A stretch of DNA of 64,000 nt, from the NCBI GenBank assembly GCA_050260675.1, contig JBLNCN010000004.1, positions 5,915 to 69,914 of the forward strand, read 5' to 3'. Both the position numbers and the translations under genes were made by a program. The notes under the pieces were generated by a model. The model did no database searches, was not told where the DNA came from, and saw nothing but the letters and a program-made list of their open reading frames with translations. The stretch comes from JBBDIP01 sp050260675 (GTDB lineage: Bacteria; Bacillota; Sulfobacillia; Fermentithermobacillales; Fermentithermobacillaceae). Below are positions 43,638-52,196 of this stretch, one piece after another. Positions within the stretch are counted from its first letter, which is position 1, and every line of letters begins with the position of its first letter.

Positions 43638-43784
43638 GAGATTTCCTCCTAACCGCTCGTCACAAAGTTGGGGACGACTAGTCCTACACCTTCTAGCCTC
43701 CGGCCGTCAAGGGCAGGCGTCACAAGAAACTAGTTTACATAACACGCATATTATGGGTGGAGCCATGCTTTAGGAGGTGACACA

Positions 43785-44072
43785 ATGAGCGAGAAACAGC
43801 CCGAGGCGATGCAGGGGTTCCCGCAGTGGCCGGGGCAGCAACCCGAGGCCTACCAGTTCTTTTTCCCGTCTCCCTTCTTCCTCCCGTTCCCGTTCCTGTT
43901 CAGGGTCCCGCCCAGATTCTTCATCGGTTTCCTGCCGAGACGGCGGCGGCGCCGGTTTGACGTGGAGGGACAGGATGAAGCGATGGGTTGGTGCATCAGA
44001 TGCATCGCTGAGAACGAGTACGCCTACATGAGAGGAATGGGTTTTCCGGAGGTTGAGATCGAGGCGGAGTAA
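43785..44072 (+). CDS. Phe/Pro-rich small protein
   Basis: A 95-aa protein with a perfect RBS (AGGAGGTGA 5 nt before ATG). Composition is odd: residues about 25-50 are Phe/Pro-rich (FFFPSPFFLPFPFLFRVPP), followed by a polybasic RRRRRR at about 52-58 and an acidic tail with two cysteines (WCIRCIAENEY). No family recognised. The strongly biased middle could be a membrane-active or coat-type segment. It is followed by a terminator, so it is a single-gene transcript. It is real judging by the RBS; function unknown. Confidence 0.7.
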   Translation: MSEKQPEAMQGFPQWPGQQPEAYQFFFPSPFFLPFPFLFRVPPRFFIGFLPRRRRRRFDVEGQDEAMGWCIRCIAENEYAYMRGMGFPEVEIEAE

Positions 44073-44095
44073 ACCGGGCAGCGGCCCCAACATGA

Positions 44096-44130
44096 AGCCC
44101 CTGGTCGCCGAATTGGGCGTCAGGGGCTTT
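44096..44130 (+). terminator. Rho-independent terminator
   Basis: Stem AGCCCCTG / CAGGGGCT with a structured 17-nt loop, TTG tail. Ends the Phe/Pro-rich gene. T-run is weak. Confidence 0.6.
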
Positions 44131-44173
44131 GTGGGTGTCGCCGGAGGCTGCTCCCGGTTCTATCGATTCAGCC

Positions 44174-44773
44174 CTATTCGATCAGGCTGAGCCAGTCCTT
44201 GAGCAGGAACTGGAACCGGCCGATTAGGAGGGAGAGCCTGCCCATGGCAGCGTTTCCGAATGAGGCGCCGAAGGTGACCATCATGGTCCACCGCCCGACC
44301 GCGGGAAGCCAGGAAACAGCTTTAGGCTGCTTGTACACAAAGAAGAAATACCAGATGGTGCTAATCACACCCAAGCCAAAGAGCACGTTGCTCACTGTGT
44401 TCAACGGAAGAAACGTGGCTTTGATCTGGTCCAGGAACTGCGCCTGGACGGCTCCCTTGATGCCAAGCCCAGCGCCGACCCCGGTAAGGAGCGCGATCGG
44501 GATCCTGCTGAGCCACGCTGCCTTATTCCAGTATCTCGTGTAGAGGGCACATCCAAGGAGGACCGGCACTATCAGCAGGCCTTTGCCACCCTGGATCGGA
44601 GGAGTTACGGCGGTGGTCTTTACATTGTTGATGCCCAGCACCAAAGCATGACCGGCGCTCATGCCGATGAACAGGTGCTCGAAGAACCTGTAGTAGAAGT
44701 TCTCTTTGATGAGAAGGCTCATCATGGCCAGCGTACCCAGAGCAGCCAACCAGATTCCGACCGTCGCGCTCAC
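44174..44773 (-). CDS. Unknown membrane protein, fourth gene of the DUF6754-like cluster
   Basis: A 199-aa protein with about six hydrophobic segments (VGIWLAALGTLAMMSLLI, LLIVPVLLGCALYTRY, IPIALLTGVGAGLGIKG among them). The polar loop with ENFYYRFFEHLFIGMSAGHA near the start looks conserved. No family recognised. The long upstream open frame (to 45055) is discarded: the GTG at 44773 has AGGGGGG about 9-10 nt upstream and starts the membrane part. It overlaps the preceding gene by 4 bp, so the two are co-translated. Confidence 0.72.
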   Translation of the reverse strand: MSATVGIWLAALGTLAMMSLLIKENFYYRFFEHLFIGMSAGHALVLGINNVKTTAVTPPIQGGKGLLIVPVLLGCALYTRYWNKAAWLSRIPIALLTGVGAGLGIKGAVQAQFLDQIKATFLPLNTVSNVLFGLGVISTIWYFFFVYKQPKAVSWLPAVGRWTMMVTFGASFGNAAMGRLSLLIGRFQFLLKDWLSLIE

Positions 44774-45606
44774 TTTTTCGCGCCCCCCTTCGCCTTCCGC
44801 GTAGCGTACAGCGCCAAGTTTCCGAGCGTTATGAAGCCGATGATGACCAGATGCGAAATGGACTGCGCATCCATCCCCGCCACCGCGCTCCCCGGCTTCT
44901 CCACTAGTTTCTCGTACTCGGCGCCCGAACGGAGGCCGGACAGAAGCCCATCGATCTGCTTCGCCTGCAAGTAGGGCATATTGGCGGGACTCATGACGGT
45001 CACCACGTAAAGAATGAGAGGTACGGCGTACTCGGTCCGCACGACCCTGACCCACGCGGCGGTGTTGGCTCCGTCAACCGGTCCTATGTTGAAGGAGATG
45101 GCGAGGTCGAAGTCCTTGATGGTCTTGATCGAGGACATCAGCGACAGGCTTCCGATTCCGGCGCCCGCAAAGTCGGTCTTGAGGACCTGCCCTACATCCC
45201 TGCACAGAGCCGAGAGGCCACTCTCGCCTCCACTGACGAACCCGAGGTTCACGTAGTCCGTCCCGTACGCCTTGCCCCTGTTTTCATACACTTTCAGCGT
45301 CTGTTCCGCGAACATGGGACCCTCGGTCGTCGACGCGATCGCCACGACCCTGGCGTTCTTCTGCGCCAAGTGGTGGAGGATCGCCTTAACCCCCGCTTCC
45401 AGCTCTGCTACGCCTCCGGACGAATAGTCGTATCCCAAGAGGACGTTGGCGCCTTCCGGCAAGCGGTCTATCCGGTCGAACACCTGACGGGATTCGACGC
45501 TGATCCCCAGCGGGAGGCCAAGGGGGCTCAGTAGCGGCACCACGATGGATATGGCCAATAGCAGGTAGACCAACCTCGAATCCAATCGCTCCAGACTCCC
45601 AAGCAC
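44770..45606 (-). CDS. Unknown membrane-anchored protein, third gene of the cluster
   Basis: A 278-aa protein with one N-terminal (about 12-33, LVYLLLAISIVVPLLSPL) and one C-terminal (about 245-262, HLVIIGFITLGNLALYA) hydrophobic segment. The large middle region has alpha/beta character (ANVLLGYDYSSGGVAELEAG, ARVVAIASTTEGPMF) and probably lies outside the membrane. The GTG at 45606 has GGAGGTGA 7 nt upstream; the GTG at 45615 overlaps that site. No family recognised. The gene is overlapped by the next one downstream. Confidence 0.72.
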   Translation of the reverse strand: MLGSLERLDSRLVYLLLAISIVVPLLSPLGLPLGISVESRQVFDRIDRLPEGANVLLGYDYSSGGVAELEAGVKAILHHLAQKNARVVAIASTTEGPMFAEQTLKVYENRGKAYGTDYVNLGFVSGGESGLSALCRDVGQVLKTDFAGAGIGSLSLMSSIKTIKDFDLAISFNIGPVDGANTAAWVRVVRTEYAVPLILYVVTVMSPANMPYLQAKQIDGLLSGLRSGAEYEKLVEKPGSAVAGMDAQSISHLVIIGFITLGNLALYATRKAKGGAKK

Positions 45607-45620
45607 TGCGCTCACCTCCC

Positions 45621-46229
45621 CTAAGCCCCGTGGGCTCTTTCGAGACCCAGGAGCATGCGCAAGGAGATCGATATATAGCCGAGAGCGCTGCAGATCATCA
45701 CTCCACGCTGTCCGGCGGTGTTGATGACATTCATAATCCAGTTGGCGATGCCAGGCAGCCTAGGTGAGATTACCTCCCCGATGGGCACGCGGCCCAGCAT
45801 GAGGATGACCGCCGATACGAGAAGGATCGCGGCCTCCAGGTTCCGCGCGCGAAACGCCCGGAATGAGGCTGAGGCCAGGTAGAAGGCGAGCATGGAATAC
45901 ATTGTTGTACCACAGGCAACCACCACGTTGTTGAACAGGAAGGTGTATGTCTTTGAGGTCGTCCCGCCGAATAGCCCGATCGCCACGATGAGGACAAAAC
46001 CGGCTATGAGAACGCTGCTGAATATCCCTTGGCGACCCTTACGGACGTTGGAGGAATGCACCCTGATGAGGTTGATACCGCCCAGACCCAGGGCAAACGC
46101 CGAGACGATGACCGCCCAAGACCTGATCTCCTGTGCTGTAGTCTTGAACACGGGTACCGTAAGGTAGTAGTCCAGGAGCATTAGGACCCCGCAGGCAAAG
46201 GCGACAACGGTCCAGAACTGCTTCCGCAT
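45621..46229 (-). CDS. Unknown polytopic membrane protein, second gene of the cluster
   Basis: A 202-aa protein with about six hydrophobic segments: residues about 8-24, 38-56, 70-87, 98-118, 133-150 and 170-190. Short charged loops contain Arg-rich patches (SNVRKGRQG). GGGAGGTGAGAGG lies before the ATG. No family recognised. The spacing to neighbours (14 bp each side) supports one operon. Confidence 0.72.
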   Translation of the reverse strand: MRKQFWTVVAFACGVLMLLDYYLTVPVFKTTAQEIRSWAVIVSAFALGLGGINLIRVHSSNVRKGRQGIFSSVLIAGFVLIVAIGLFGGTTSKTYTFLFNNVVVACGTTMYSMLAFYLASASFRAFRARNLEAAILLVSAVILMLGRVPIGEVISPRLPGIANWIMNVINTAGQRGVMICSALGYISISLRMLLGLERAHGA

Positions 46230-46243
46230 AACCTCTCACCTCC

Positions 46244-47020
46244 CTATAGCTTCAAGAGATCTTCAAGCCAAGCCGACCCGAACGAGGCGGAGATGATCCC
46301 GAGGAGGATGAGCCCTACCCCGACAGCTTTGCCAAAGTCCTGACCCGCGAGGCTGCCCAGTTGGACCGCGTCCTTAGTCAGATAGGCTCCAACGGCGAAC
46401 ATCTCCTCACCGATCAGCGTGTAGTCGCACGCGGCAACAAAGAAGGGAAGCTGATACATGTTGGTCGTGCCGGCGATCTGGGCCGCACCCGCTTGAAAGG
46501 AGGCTTCGGCTAGCAGCATGGTCTCGGCAGCGAAGCCGCCGATGAGTATGTTGGCAGAGACGTTCTCCCGGACGACGATACCCACAATTCCCGCAGCGTA
46601 GGCCCACTGGTCTGTGGAGAGGTATCTCATGTCAGTCTCCCTGAACTTATCGCCCTTGCCCTCCTCAACGTAGGACTGGCGCGCCGTCTCGACCGTGGCG
46701 ACAAATACGTCGGGCTGGCATGCAGTGGCGATTAGCCTCGCGTCGTACCTGGCGCATAGGCGCGCTACGTGTGAGAGGACTTGAAGCCCGGCAAACGTTT
46801 CAGGCGCGGTGCTCCCCGTAAGGGAGCCGACTCCGGTGGACACGTGGACCGGTCTGCCCATCTCAGTGGCGCGACCGACCATCTCTTCAATGGCCCTTAC
46901 CCCGGGCATGTCCCTGATGCGGATCACTTTCCCCGTGAGCGCTGCGCGGATGTACCAAAGAGTCACACCGGAGACAGCCGCCATTGTTACCAGCGCGAAG
47001 ATCCGACCGGGTTCAAGCAT
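46244..47020 (-). CDS. DUF6754-like membrane-anchored protein, first gene of the cluster
   Basis: A 258-aa protein. Segment about 8-28 (FALVTMAAVSGVTLWYIRAAL) anchors it; a C-terminal segment (about 230-250, VGVGLILLGIISASFGSAW) may be a second anchor. The middle reads GRPVHVSTGVGSLTGSTAPET, then DARLIATACQPDVF and SANILIGGFAAETMLLAEA (in part), with GTTNMYQLPFFVAACDYTLI. This pattern I associate with DUF6754, a domain with no known role. The ATG at 47020 has GGGAGGG 7 nt upstream. It heads the four-gene cluster on the minus strand. Confidence 0.65.
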   Translation of the reverse strand: MLEPGRIFALVTMAAVSGVTLWYIRAALTGKVIRIRDMPGVRAIEEMVGRATEMGRPVHVSTGVGSLTGSTAPETFAGLQVLSHVARLCARYDARLIATACQPDVFVATVETARQSYVEEGKGDKFRETDMRYLSTDQWAYAAGIVGIVVRENVSANILIGGFAAETMLLAEASFQAGAAQIAGTTNMYQLPFFVAACDYTLIGEEMFAVGAYLTKDAVQLGSLAGQDFGKAVGVGLILLGIISASFGSAWLEDLLKL

Positions 47021-47137
47021 ATATGTCCCTCCCCCATGTATTGGCATGTATTCCAGAGTTCGCCAGGACTTGTCCAGCTTCCTCCTAGGTATTACCGAAT
47101 CCGGGGGCAGCGGTTCGGGTACTTCGAAACAGTGAAG

Positions 47138-47159
47138 GACCACGGTGGCTACCGTGGTC
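47138..47159. terminator. Hairpin after the SRPBCC gene
   Basis: 9-bp perfect stem GACCACGGT / ACCGTGGTC with a 4-nt loop, in the gap between the SRPBCC gene end and the cluster start on the minus strand. No T-run, so termination is uncertain. Confidence 0.4.
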
Positions 47160-47221
47160 GCAAGGTCATCTCAAGGTCATCCAAATGAAGGTGCTGGTCC
47201 GGGTAGAGCGTAGGCGCCTAG

Positions 47222-47665
47222 TCAACCATTTCGCTGTTCGAGGTACCCCTTCAGGCTCTTCCTTAGGAGATAATCCCACCCGGCTTGGCAGCTCTCACGA
47301 GTAAAAGCAGGATTGTCCTGGGGGAATGTCTCAATCCCCTCGCAGGTGAAGTGCAGGCGAGTCCCGCCCGGCGCCTCCGACAGCTCCCACGTGACAAGGC
47401 CGCGTCCAGGATAATTCTTGTAGCGCCAATCGTAGGCGATCAGCCTTCCGGGCACCACGCTGGTCACTTTCCATTGATGTACGTAGTAATGGCCATCGAA
47501 ACTCACCGTGAACTCGGTTTCAAAGCCGACGTCAGGCCGGAAGTCGATCATCTGCTCGAAGTACCACCGGCGCATCTGGTCCTTGTCGGTAATGGCCTGC
47601 CAGACCGCAGAGACTGGAGCGTTGTAGGTCTCTACGACCACGATCGGTTCGGGGCTTTGGCTCAT
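47222..47665 (-). CDS. SRPBCC (AHSA1-like) domain protein
   Basis: A 147-aa single-domain protein of the START/SRPBCC fold: IVVVETYNAPVSAVWQAITD at the start, MRRWYFEQM, then LIAYDWRYKNYPGRGLVTWEL and GGTRLHFTCEG. Such proteins bind hydrophobic ligands or assist Hsp90 (Aha1 family). Long open frames upstream belong to the aldehyde dehydrogenase strand region and are ignored; the ATG at 47665 has AGGGGGG upstream. It lies 11 bp after the aldehyde dehydrogenase gene and is probably co-transcribed with it. Confidence 0.85.
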   Translation of the reverse strand: MSQSPEPIVVVETYNAPVSAVWQAITDKDQMRRWYFEQMIDFRPDVGFETEFTVSFDGHYYVHQWKVTSVVPGRLIAYDWRYKNYPGRGLVTWELSEAPGGTRLHFTCEGIETFPQDNPAFTRESCQAGWDYLLRKSLKGYLEQRNG

Positions 47666-47676
47666 GTCGTTCCCCC

Positions 47677-49158
47677 CTATGATTCGTACACACCCGTCGG
47701 CCTCTCGGTCAGGCTTATGACGATGTTCTTGACCTGAGTATGGTGGTCGAGCACCATCTTGTGGTTCTCCCTGCCGATGCCCGACTTCTTGTAGCCACCA
47801 AATGGGGCGTGAAGCGGGTTCACCTCGTAGGTGTTGATCCACATACGCCCTGCCCTGACGCTGCGCGCAACCCGCATGGCCCGGTTAATGTCCCGCGTCC
47901 AGACGCCGCCGGCCAAGCCGTACTCGCTGTCGTTGGCGATCCTGATGGCTTCCTCTTCAGTCTTGAACGGTATTATGGACAGGACGGGGCCGAAGATCTC
48001 CTCCTGAGCGATCCTCATGCTGTTCTTCACGTGACCGAAAGCAGTTGGACGGATGAAGAACCCCTTGTCCAGGCCGTTATCGGTTATCCTGCTGCCGCCG
48101 CAGAGAAGCTGGGCGCCTTCCTGCTTGCCAACATCTATGTACCCAAGGACCTTCTTCATCTGAGAAGCGCTGATGACGGGGCCCATCTGGGTCTCCTTCT
48201 CCCAAGGCATGCCAACCCGCACTCTGTTGAACAGCTTCACGATGTCATCCACGAAGCGGTCGTAGATGGTGTCCTGAACCAGAGCACGTGAGCCGGCTGA
48301 GCAGTTCTGCCCCTGACTGCCGAGGATGCCCACCGCCGCACGCTCGATGGCCTTATCCCAATCGCAGTCGTCAAAGAGGATGTTGGCCGACTTGCCGCCC
48401 AACTCCAGCGTGGAAGGGATAAGCTTGTCCGCTGCAGCCTTGGCGACCGAGTACCCGACTTCAGTGGACCCGGTGAAAGCCAGTTTCATGATTCTCGGAT
48501 GGTCAAGCAAGGACTGGCCTGCTGTCGACCCGCGACCGGTGATTATGTTAACCACGCCTGGCGGCAGGACTTCAGAGATGATCTTGCCGAGCTCCAGGAG
48601 GCTGAGCGACGTCTCCGAGGACGGCTTGATGACAACGGTGTTCCCCGCCCCGATCGCAGGCGCTATCTTCCATGCAGCCATAGGCAGCGGGTAGTTCCAG
48701 GGGACGATCTGCCCTACGACCCCGAACGGTTCACGGAAGATGAGGTTCATGGTGTCGTTGTCAAGGTACGAGGCTTCTCCCTCTTGCGCGCGGATCACGG
48801 AGGCGAAGTAGCGGAACATGTCCACTACCCGGGGCATGTCGCTGTTCAGAGTCTCGCGGATGGGCTTACCGCTGTCCATGGTCTCGATCATGGCGAGGCG
48901 GGGTATGTTCCTCTCAACCAGGTCGGCTATCTTGAGCATGAGCCGGGACCGGTGCGGAATGCTGGTGTCCTTCCACGACTCGAAGGCAGTCCAGGCCGCC
49001 TTTACGGCCAGGTCGACGTCCTCGGCGCCTGCGTCAACGCACTCTGACAGGAGTTCTCCGTTGGCGGGGCAAGTCGTCTTGAATGTCTGGCCCGACACCC
49101 CGTCTACCCAATTTCCGCCGATAAGCAGTTGGTAGCGTGCTGAGATATCTGCTTGCAC
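47677..49158 (-). CDS. Aldehyde dehydrogenase (NAD(P)-dependent)
   Basis: A 493-aa enzyme oxidising an aldehyde to the acid, class of betaine/aldehyde dehydrogenases. Motifs: FTGSTEVGYSV (Rossmann NAD loop), LELGGKSANILFDDCD with the general-base Glu, and the catalytic Cys in GQNCSAGSR. The length is normal. Substrate is not clear from sequence. The long open frame to 49305 is not needed: the GTG at 49158 has AAGGGGAA about 9 nt upstream. It begins the operon with the SRPBCC gene and is divergent from the HD gene. Confidence 0.93.
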   Translation of the reverse strand: MQADISARYQLLIGGNWVDGVSGQTFKTTCPANGELLSECVDAGAEDVDLAVKAAWTAFESWKDTSIPHRSRLMLKIADLVERNIPRLAMIETMDSGKPIRETLNSDMPRVVDMFRYFASVIRAQEGEASYLDNDTMNLIFREPFGVVGQIVPWNYPLPMAAWKIAPAIGAGNTVVIKPSSETSLSLLELGKIISEVLPPGVVNIITGRGSTAGQSLLDHPRIMKLAFTGSTEVGYSVAKAAADKLIPSTLELGGKSANILFDDCDWDKAIERAAVGILGSQGQNCSAGSRALVQDTIYDRFVDDIVKLFNRVRVGMPWEKETQMGPVISASQMKKVLGYIDVGKQEGAQLLCGGSRITDNGLDKGFFIRPTAFGHVKNSMRIAQEEIFGPVLSIIPFKTEEEAIRIANDSEYGLAGGVWTRDINRAMRVARSVRAGRMWINTYEVNPLHAPFGGYKKSGIGRENHKMVLDHHTQVKNIVISLTERPTGVYES

Positions 49159-49455
49159 AGAGGGTTCCCCTTTCGCTTCGAAGAAGGATGGCAGAGGATT
49201 CGTGAGTGAAGACAAGCCTTCCTCTATGGCTCTCGTTTTGCCGAGTCTGAATCTGCCATTCTGGGCCCGCCGACCAAGTATTCCCATAACAATGGCTAGA
49301 CCCACACTACCCTCCTCAAGGACGCCGACAGGGCTCGTGCGCTCTGGAGTCCCTTGTGGATTACCTATCCACCTGAGAAGGACTCAAATGCCCTCCCCAC
49401 GCGGGCCTCAACGACCGCCACCGAAGATGACGGACAATGCAGGGATTGCCGAATT

Positions 49456-50853
49456 GTGGGAGAACAGATCGTTTCGCGGGGCCTCAACGATTCGCGAGAG
49501 GAGAGACACGAGACGGAGCGCGTTCGTGACCCCATCCACGGAATGATCGAGTACAATGATGCGGAGCAAGCGATCATAAACAGCCCCGCAATGCAGCGCC
49601 TCAGGGGCATAAAACAGCTAGCGCTTACTGAGTATGTCTACCCCGGAGCCAAGCATTCACGGTTTGAACACTCCCTGGGAACGATGCATGTAGCTGGTCG
49701 TATCGCAAACAAACCCGAGATGGGGCTTCAGGAGAAGGAGATTCAGATAATTCGCCTGGCAGCTCTCCTGCATGATGTCGGTCATGGACCCTTCTCGCAT
49801 GTGGCAGAGGAGTGTCTCGAGAAGTACTCCAAGCTCGGAAAGGATCAGAGCCGGCAGGAGATTCATGAGAAAATCACCGCGGACATTATCAGAATGGACC
49901 CAGTAGTGGTCACGGCAATCAAGAATACCAAAATCGACCCCGAGGAGGTGGCGGCGGTTATTTCCCACGGAACGGATCGCACATTCGCCACCGATATCGT
50001 CTCTGGTCCTGTGGATGCAGATAAGCTAGACTACCTGCTGAGAGATAGCTATTACGCTGGCGTCAAGTACGGGGTCTATGACCTTGAGAGAATAATCGGC
50101 GAGGCGAAGATCATAGGAAACAAGGAGAATTTGGCGTTCGCAGAAGGCGCCATGTGGGCCCTTGAGCAACTACTTCTGGCCAGACACCACATGTTCACCC
50201 AGGTCTATCAGCACCGCATTCGGTTAATCAGCGACGCCATGATCGTAAGAGGATTAACCCTTGCTGCAGAAGAAGATAGTGACATCAAACATTTGTTCGA
50301 GTATAATGGCAGTAAAGAGTTCTTGGCTAGCTGGCAGGCTCTAGACGATGAGGCGATGTTCCGCAGGATAGCCGCCTGCTCCTGTACTCAAGCAAAGGCC
50401 ATCTTTGATGACCTCAAGCACCGGCGTCTGTACAAGAGAATAGCCCGGGTTGATCTGGCAAAAGACATAACGAACATCAAACAAAAAGCTCGGCTAGTCA
50501 AGATGGATGCAAAGGATCAGATGGCGCTAGAGAAGAAGATAGCCGAGGCACTGGGACTCGATGATTGGAAGGTCATAGCAAGCGTTACCAACACTAACAA
50601 GCCTGGTTTCAGGCGTGCACGTATAGAGGTAGGTCCATCTACCATCTTCATTGTTGACAGGAATGGCGAGCCCGTGGAATTCGGCGGTCATCCGGATGCC
50701 CTAGCCATTTTCCCTGAGTATCGCGAGATCCTTGAAGTCTACGTGCCGGTGGTGGGAGACACTGCAGAGGAGCGAAAGGCGTTTCGAGCCCAAGCTGAGG
50801 CGGCAGCGTGGAGCATCATCAAGGAATATGGTAAGAAGGTTGGTGCGAAATGA
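49456..50853 (+). CDS. HD-domain dNTPase-like phosphohydrolase (YwfO/SAMHD1-like)
   Basis: A metal-dependent phosphohydrolase of about 465 aa. The HD domain has all ligands: HSRFEHSLGTMHVA (first His), the paired ALLHDVGHGPFSH (His-Asp), and the distal Asp in KLDYLLRDSYYAGVKYG. The last motif and RVRDPIHGMIEYND are typical of the YwfO/SAMHD1-type dNTPase group. The start is unsure: the frame is open from 49354, GTG at 49456 leaves about 22 residues before the conserved start, but its RBS is weak. It overlaps the following gene by 4 bp. In B. subtilis ywfO lies near ywgA, as here. The base composition is AT-richer than neighbours, hinting at transfer. Confidence 0.85.
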   Translation: MGEQIVSRGLNDSREERHETERVRDPIHGMIEYNDAEQAIINSPAMQRLRGIKQLALTEYVYPGAKHSRFEHSLGTMHVAGRIANKPEMGLQEKEIQIIRLAALLHDVGHGPFSHVAEECLEKYSKLGKDQSRQEIHEKITADIIRMDPVVVTAIKNTKIDPEEVAAVISHGTDRTFATDIVSGPVDADKLDYLLRDSYYAGVKYGVYDLERIIGEAKIIGNKENLAFAEGAMWALEQLLLARHHMFTQVYQHRIRLISDAMIVRGLTLAAEEDSDIKHLFEYNGSKEFLASWQALDDEAMFRRIAACSCTQAKAIFDDLKHRRLYKRIARVDLAKDITNIKQKARLVKMDAKDQMALEKKIAEALGLDDWKVIASVTNTNKPGFRRARIEVGPSTIFIVDRNGEPVEFGGHPDALAIFPEYREILEVYVPVVGDTAEERKAFRAQAEAAAWSIIKEYGKKVGAK

Positions 50854-51389
50854 TGGACACGAGAGACCTGGTGCTGGCCATCGTTGGAAGTTGTCCAGAT
50901 CACAAGGTTCCCGGGCGGACGATTCTCCAGAAAATCGTCTACTTCTGCTCTGTGATTCTCAAATTAGAGGTAGACTACTTCCCTCACTACTACGGTCCCT
51001 ATAGCGAAGAGGTATCTCAAGCTGTAAAGAGTCTCTCCGCTCTTGGTTTCATTTCCGAATCAAAGCACATGACCAACACTGGACTATGGGGCTATGATTA
51101 CCAACTAACCAAAGACGGCACTGAGCTGTTCTCCTCCCTAAGTACGAACCCAACGCTGAAGCGCGTCGCAGATGTAGTGTCAAAAATCCTTAGCCTTGAA
51201 GGTTGGAACCACACCCAGACCATTTCATGTGCAGCCAAAGTAAACTTTATCCTTCACCGCAACAATCAGCCGATGACGAGAGAGGCCATCTCTAAGGAAG
51301 CTGAGGGCTTAGGCTGGAAACTAGACGCTGGTACGATTAGCAGTGTCGTATCCTTCCTGGAGTCTCTGAATCTGGTGACTACTGGTTAG
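50850..51389 (+). CDS. YwgA/Panacea-like protein
   Basis: A 179-aa protein. The N-terminal half has the pattern TILQKIVYFCSVILK, then FPHYYGPYSEEVSQAV, GFISES, and LTKDG, as in the winged-helix-like YwgA and SocA/Panacea families. Panacea proteins often act as antitoxins. The C-terminal half (about 110-175) is less conserved and helical. The ATG overlaps the stop of the HD gene. The pair may be a metabolic control unit or a toxin-antitoxin/defence module; sequence cannot decide. No known toxin is next to it apart from the HD enzyme. Confidence 0.65.
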   Translation: MMDTRDLVLAIVGSCPDHKVPGRTILQKIVYFCSVILKLEVDYFPHYYGPYSEEVSQAVKSLSALGFISESKHMTNTGLWGYDYQLTKDGTELFSSLSTNPTLKRVADVVSKILSLEGWNHTQTISCAAKVNFILHRNNQPMTREAISKEAEGLGWKLDAGTISSVVSFLESLNLVTTG

Positions 51390-51667
51390 GCCTCAAGACC
51401 GACCGGATGGTCCCCAGAGCCTGTTTATGGCTGATGTTGTCACCATGGGATTCCGCCAGTAATTCGTGTCGGCGAGTTGTGAATTCACCGCTTGCGACAA
51501 AGCGTGAAGGGCCACATTGTGAAGCGCGACCATTTGGATTCGAGGAAGAATACCCCGAAAATGACCCTCAGGAACAGCACCTACCCGAAGGTTAGCCAAC
51601 GATCTTCCAAGACCAGAAAAGGGCTTCTCCAAGAGGGTTCAGAACGAGGCTCTAGCAGGAAATAAAA

Positions 51668-51743
51668 TGGTGGGCCATAAAGGACTCGAACCTTTAACCA
51701 CCCGATTAAGAGTCGGATGCTCTACCGATTGAGCTAATGGCCC
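51668..51743 (-). tRNA. tRNA-Lys (anticodon CTT)
   Basis: Folds to a standard cloverleaf on the minus strand. The acceptor is GGGCCAT/ATGGCCC, the D arm is GCTC...GAGC, the anticodon loop is CTCTTAA (anticodon CTT), and the T loop is TTCGAGT. The CCA end is encoded. Confidence 0.95.
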
Positions 51744-51754
51744 ACTTTACGCGT

Positions 51755-51830
51755 TGGTAGCGGCGACTGGACTCGAACCAGTGACACTACGGGTATGAAC
51801 CGTATGCTCTACCAACTGAGCTACGCCGCC
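51755..51830 (-). tRNA. tRNA-Met (anticodon CAT), elongator type
   Basis: 76 nt cloverleaf on the minus strand: acceptor GGCGGCG/CGCCGCT, D arm GCTC...GAGC, anticodon stem TACGG/CCGTA with loop TTCATAC (CAT), T loop TTCGAGT, CCA encoded. The first acceptor pair is G-U rather than the C-A mismatch of initiator tRNA, so it is the elongator or possibly the lysidine-modified Ile type; elongator Met is favoured by overall sequence. It is first in the two-tRNA transcript. Confidence 0.93.
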
Positions 51831-51850
51831 ACCCTATGACAGCAGACTCC

Positions 51851-51878
51851 ATTATAGCAGAGAGTTAACTTGCGTCAA
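51851..51878 (-). promoter_or_regulatory. Sigma-A promoter of the tRNA operon
   Basis: Minus strand TTGACG (51878-51873) and TATAAT (51856-51851) with a 16-nt spacer, about 20 nt before the first tRNA. Near-consensus. Confidence 0.85.
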
Positions 51879-52196
51879 CAACCTTTCCCCTGGACTATGC
51901 CCCTATGAATTCCAGGCGGTTTTCCTCGCCGATCCCGCCCCTGCCAAGAGGAGATCTAGGCGACACACCGAATCCTACTTCCCAGAAAACGCGGCGGTAT
52001 TCTTAGCTTTCCGCCAATGGATGCGGCTACCGGAGGTGACTCCCGGCCAGCCTCCGGCTTCTTTATCTCCTTCTATACTAGAGAGACCACCGGTCATAGG
52101 TGGCGGTAGTCGAGCGGTTAGGCATGGTTCTCGTACCTGAGTGCGGACGCCCTATCCACTTCGACGCGGCTGGGGAGCGCCCCGGAGGTGTAGTGA
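51879..52196. other. Intergenic stretch with a tRNA-like piece and a terminator
   Basis: 318 bp between the tRNA promoter and the TIM-barrel gene. It contains a hairpin CCGGAGG/CCTCCGG (52030-52036 and 52051-52057) followed by CTTCTTTATCTCC on the plus strand, which looks like a terminator. Near 52098 the sequence GGTGGCGGTAGTCGAGCGGTTAGGC recalls the 5' half and D arm of a tRNA, but no matching T arm or acceptor follows. The RBS GGAGG for the next gene is at 52184-52188. Confidence 0.5.

Noticed and set aside
52098..52180. tRNA-like sequence on the plus strand (GGTAGTCGAGCGGTTAGGC)
   Set aside because: It resembles a D arm, but no matching acceptor, anticodon stem or GGTTCGA T loop follows, so it is not called a tRNA gene.
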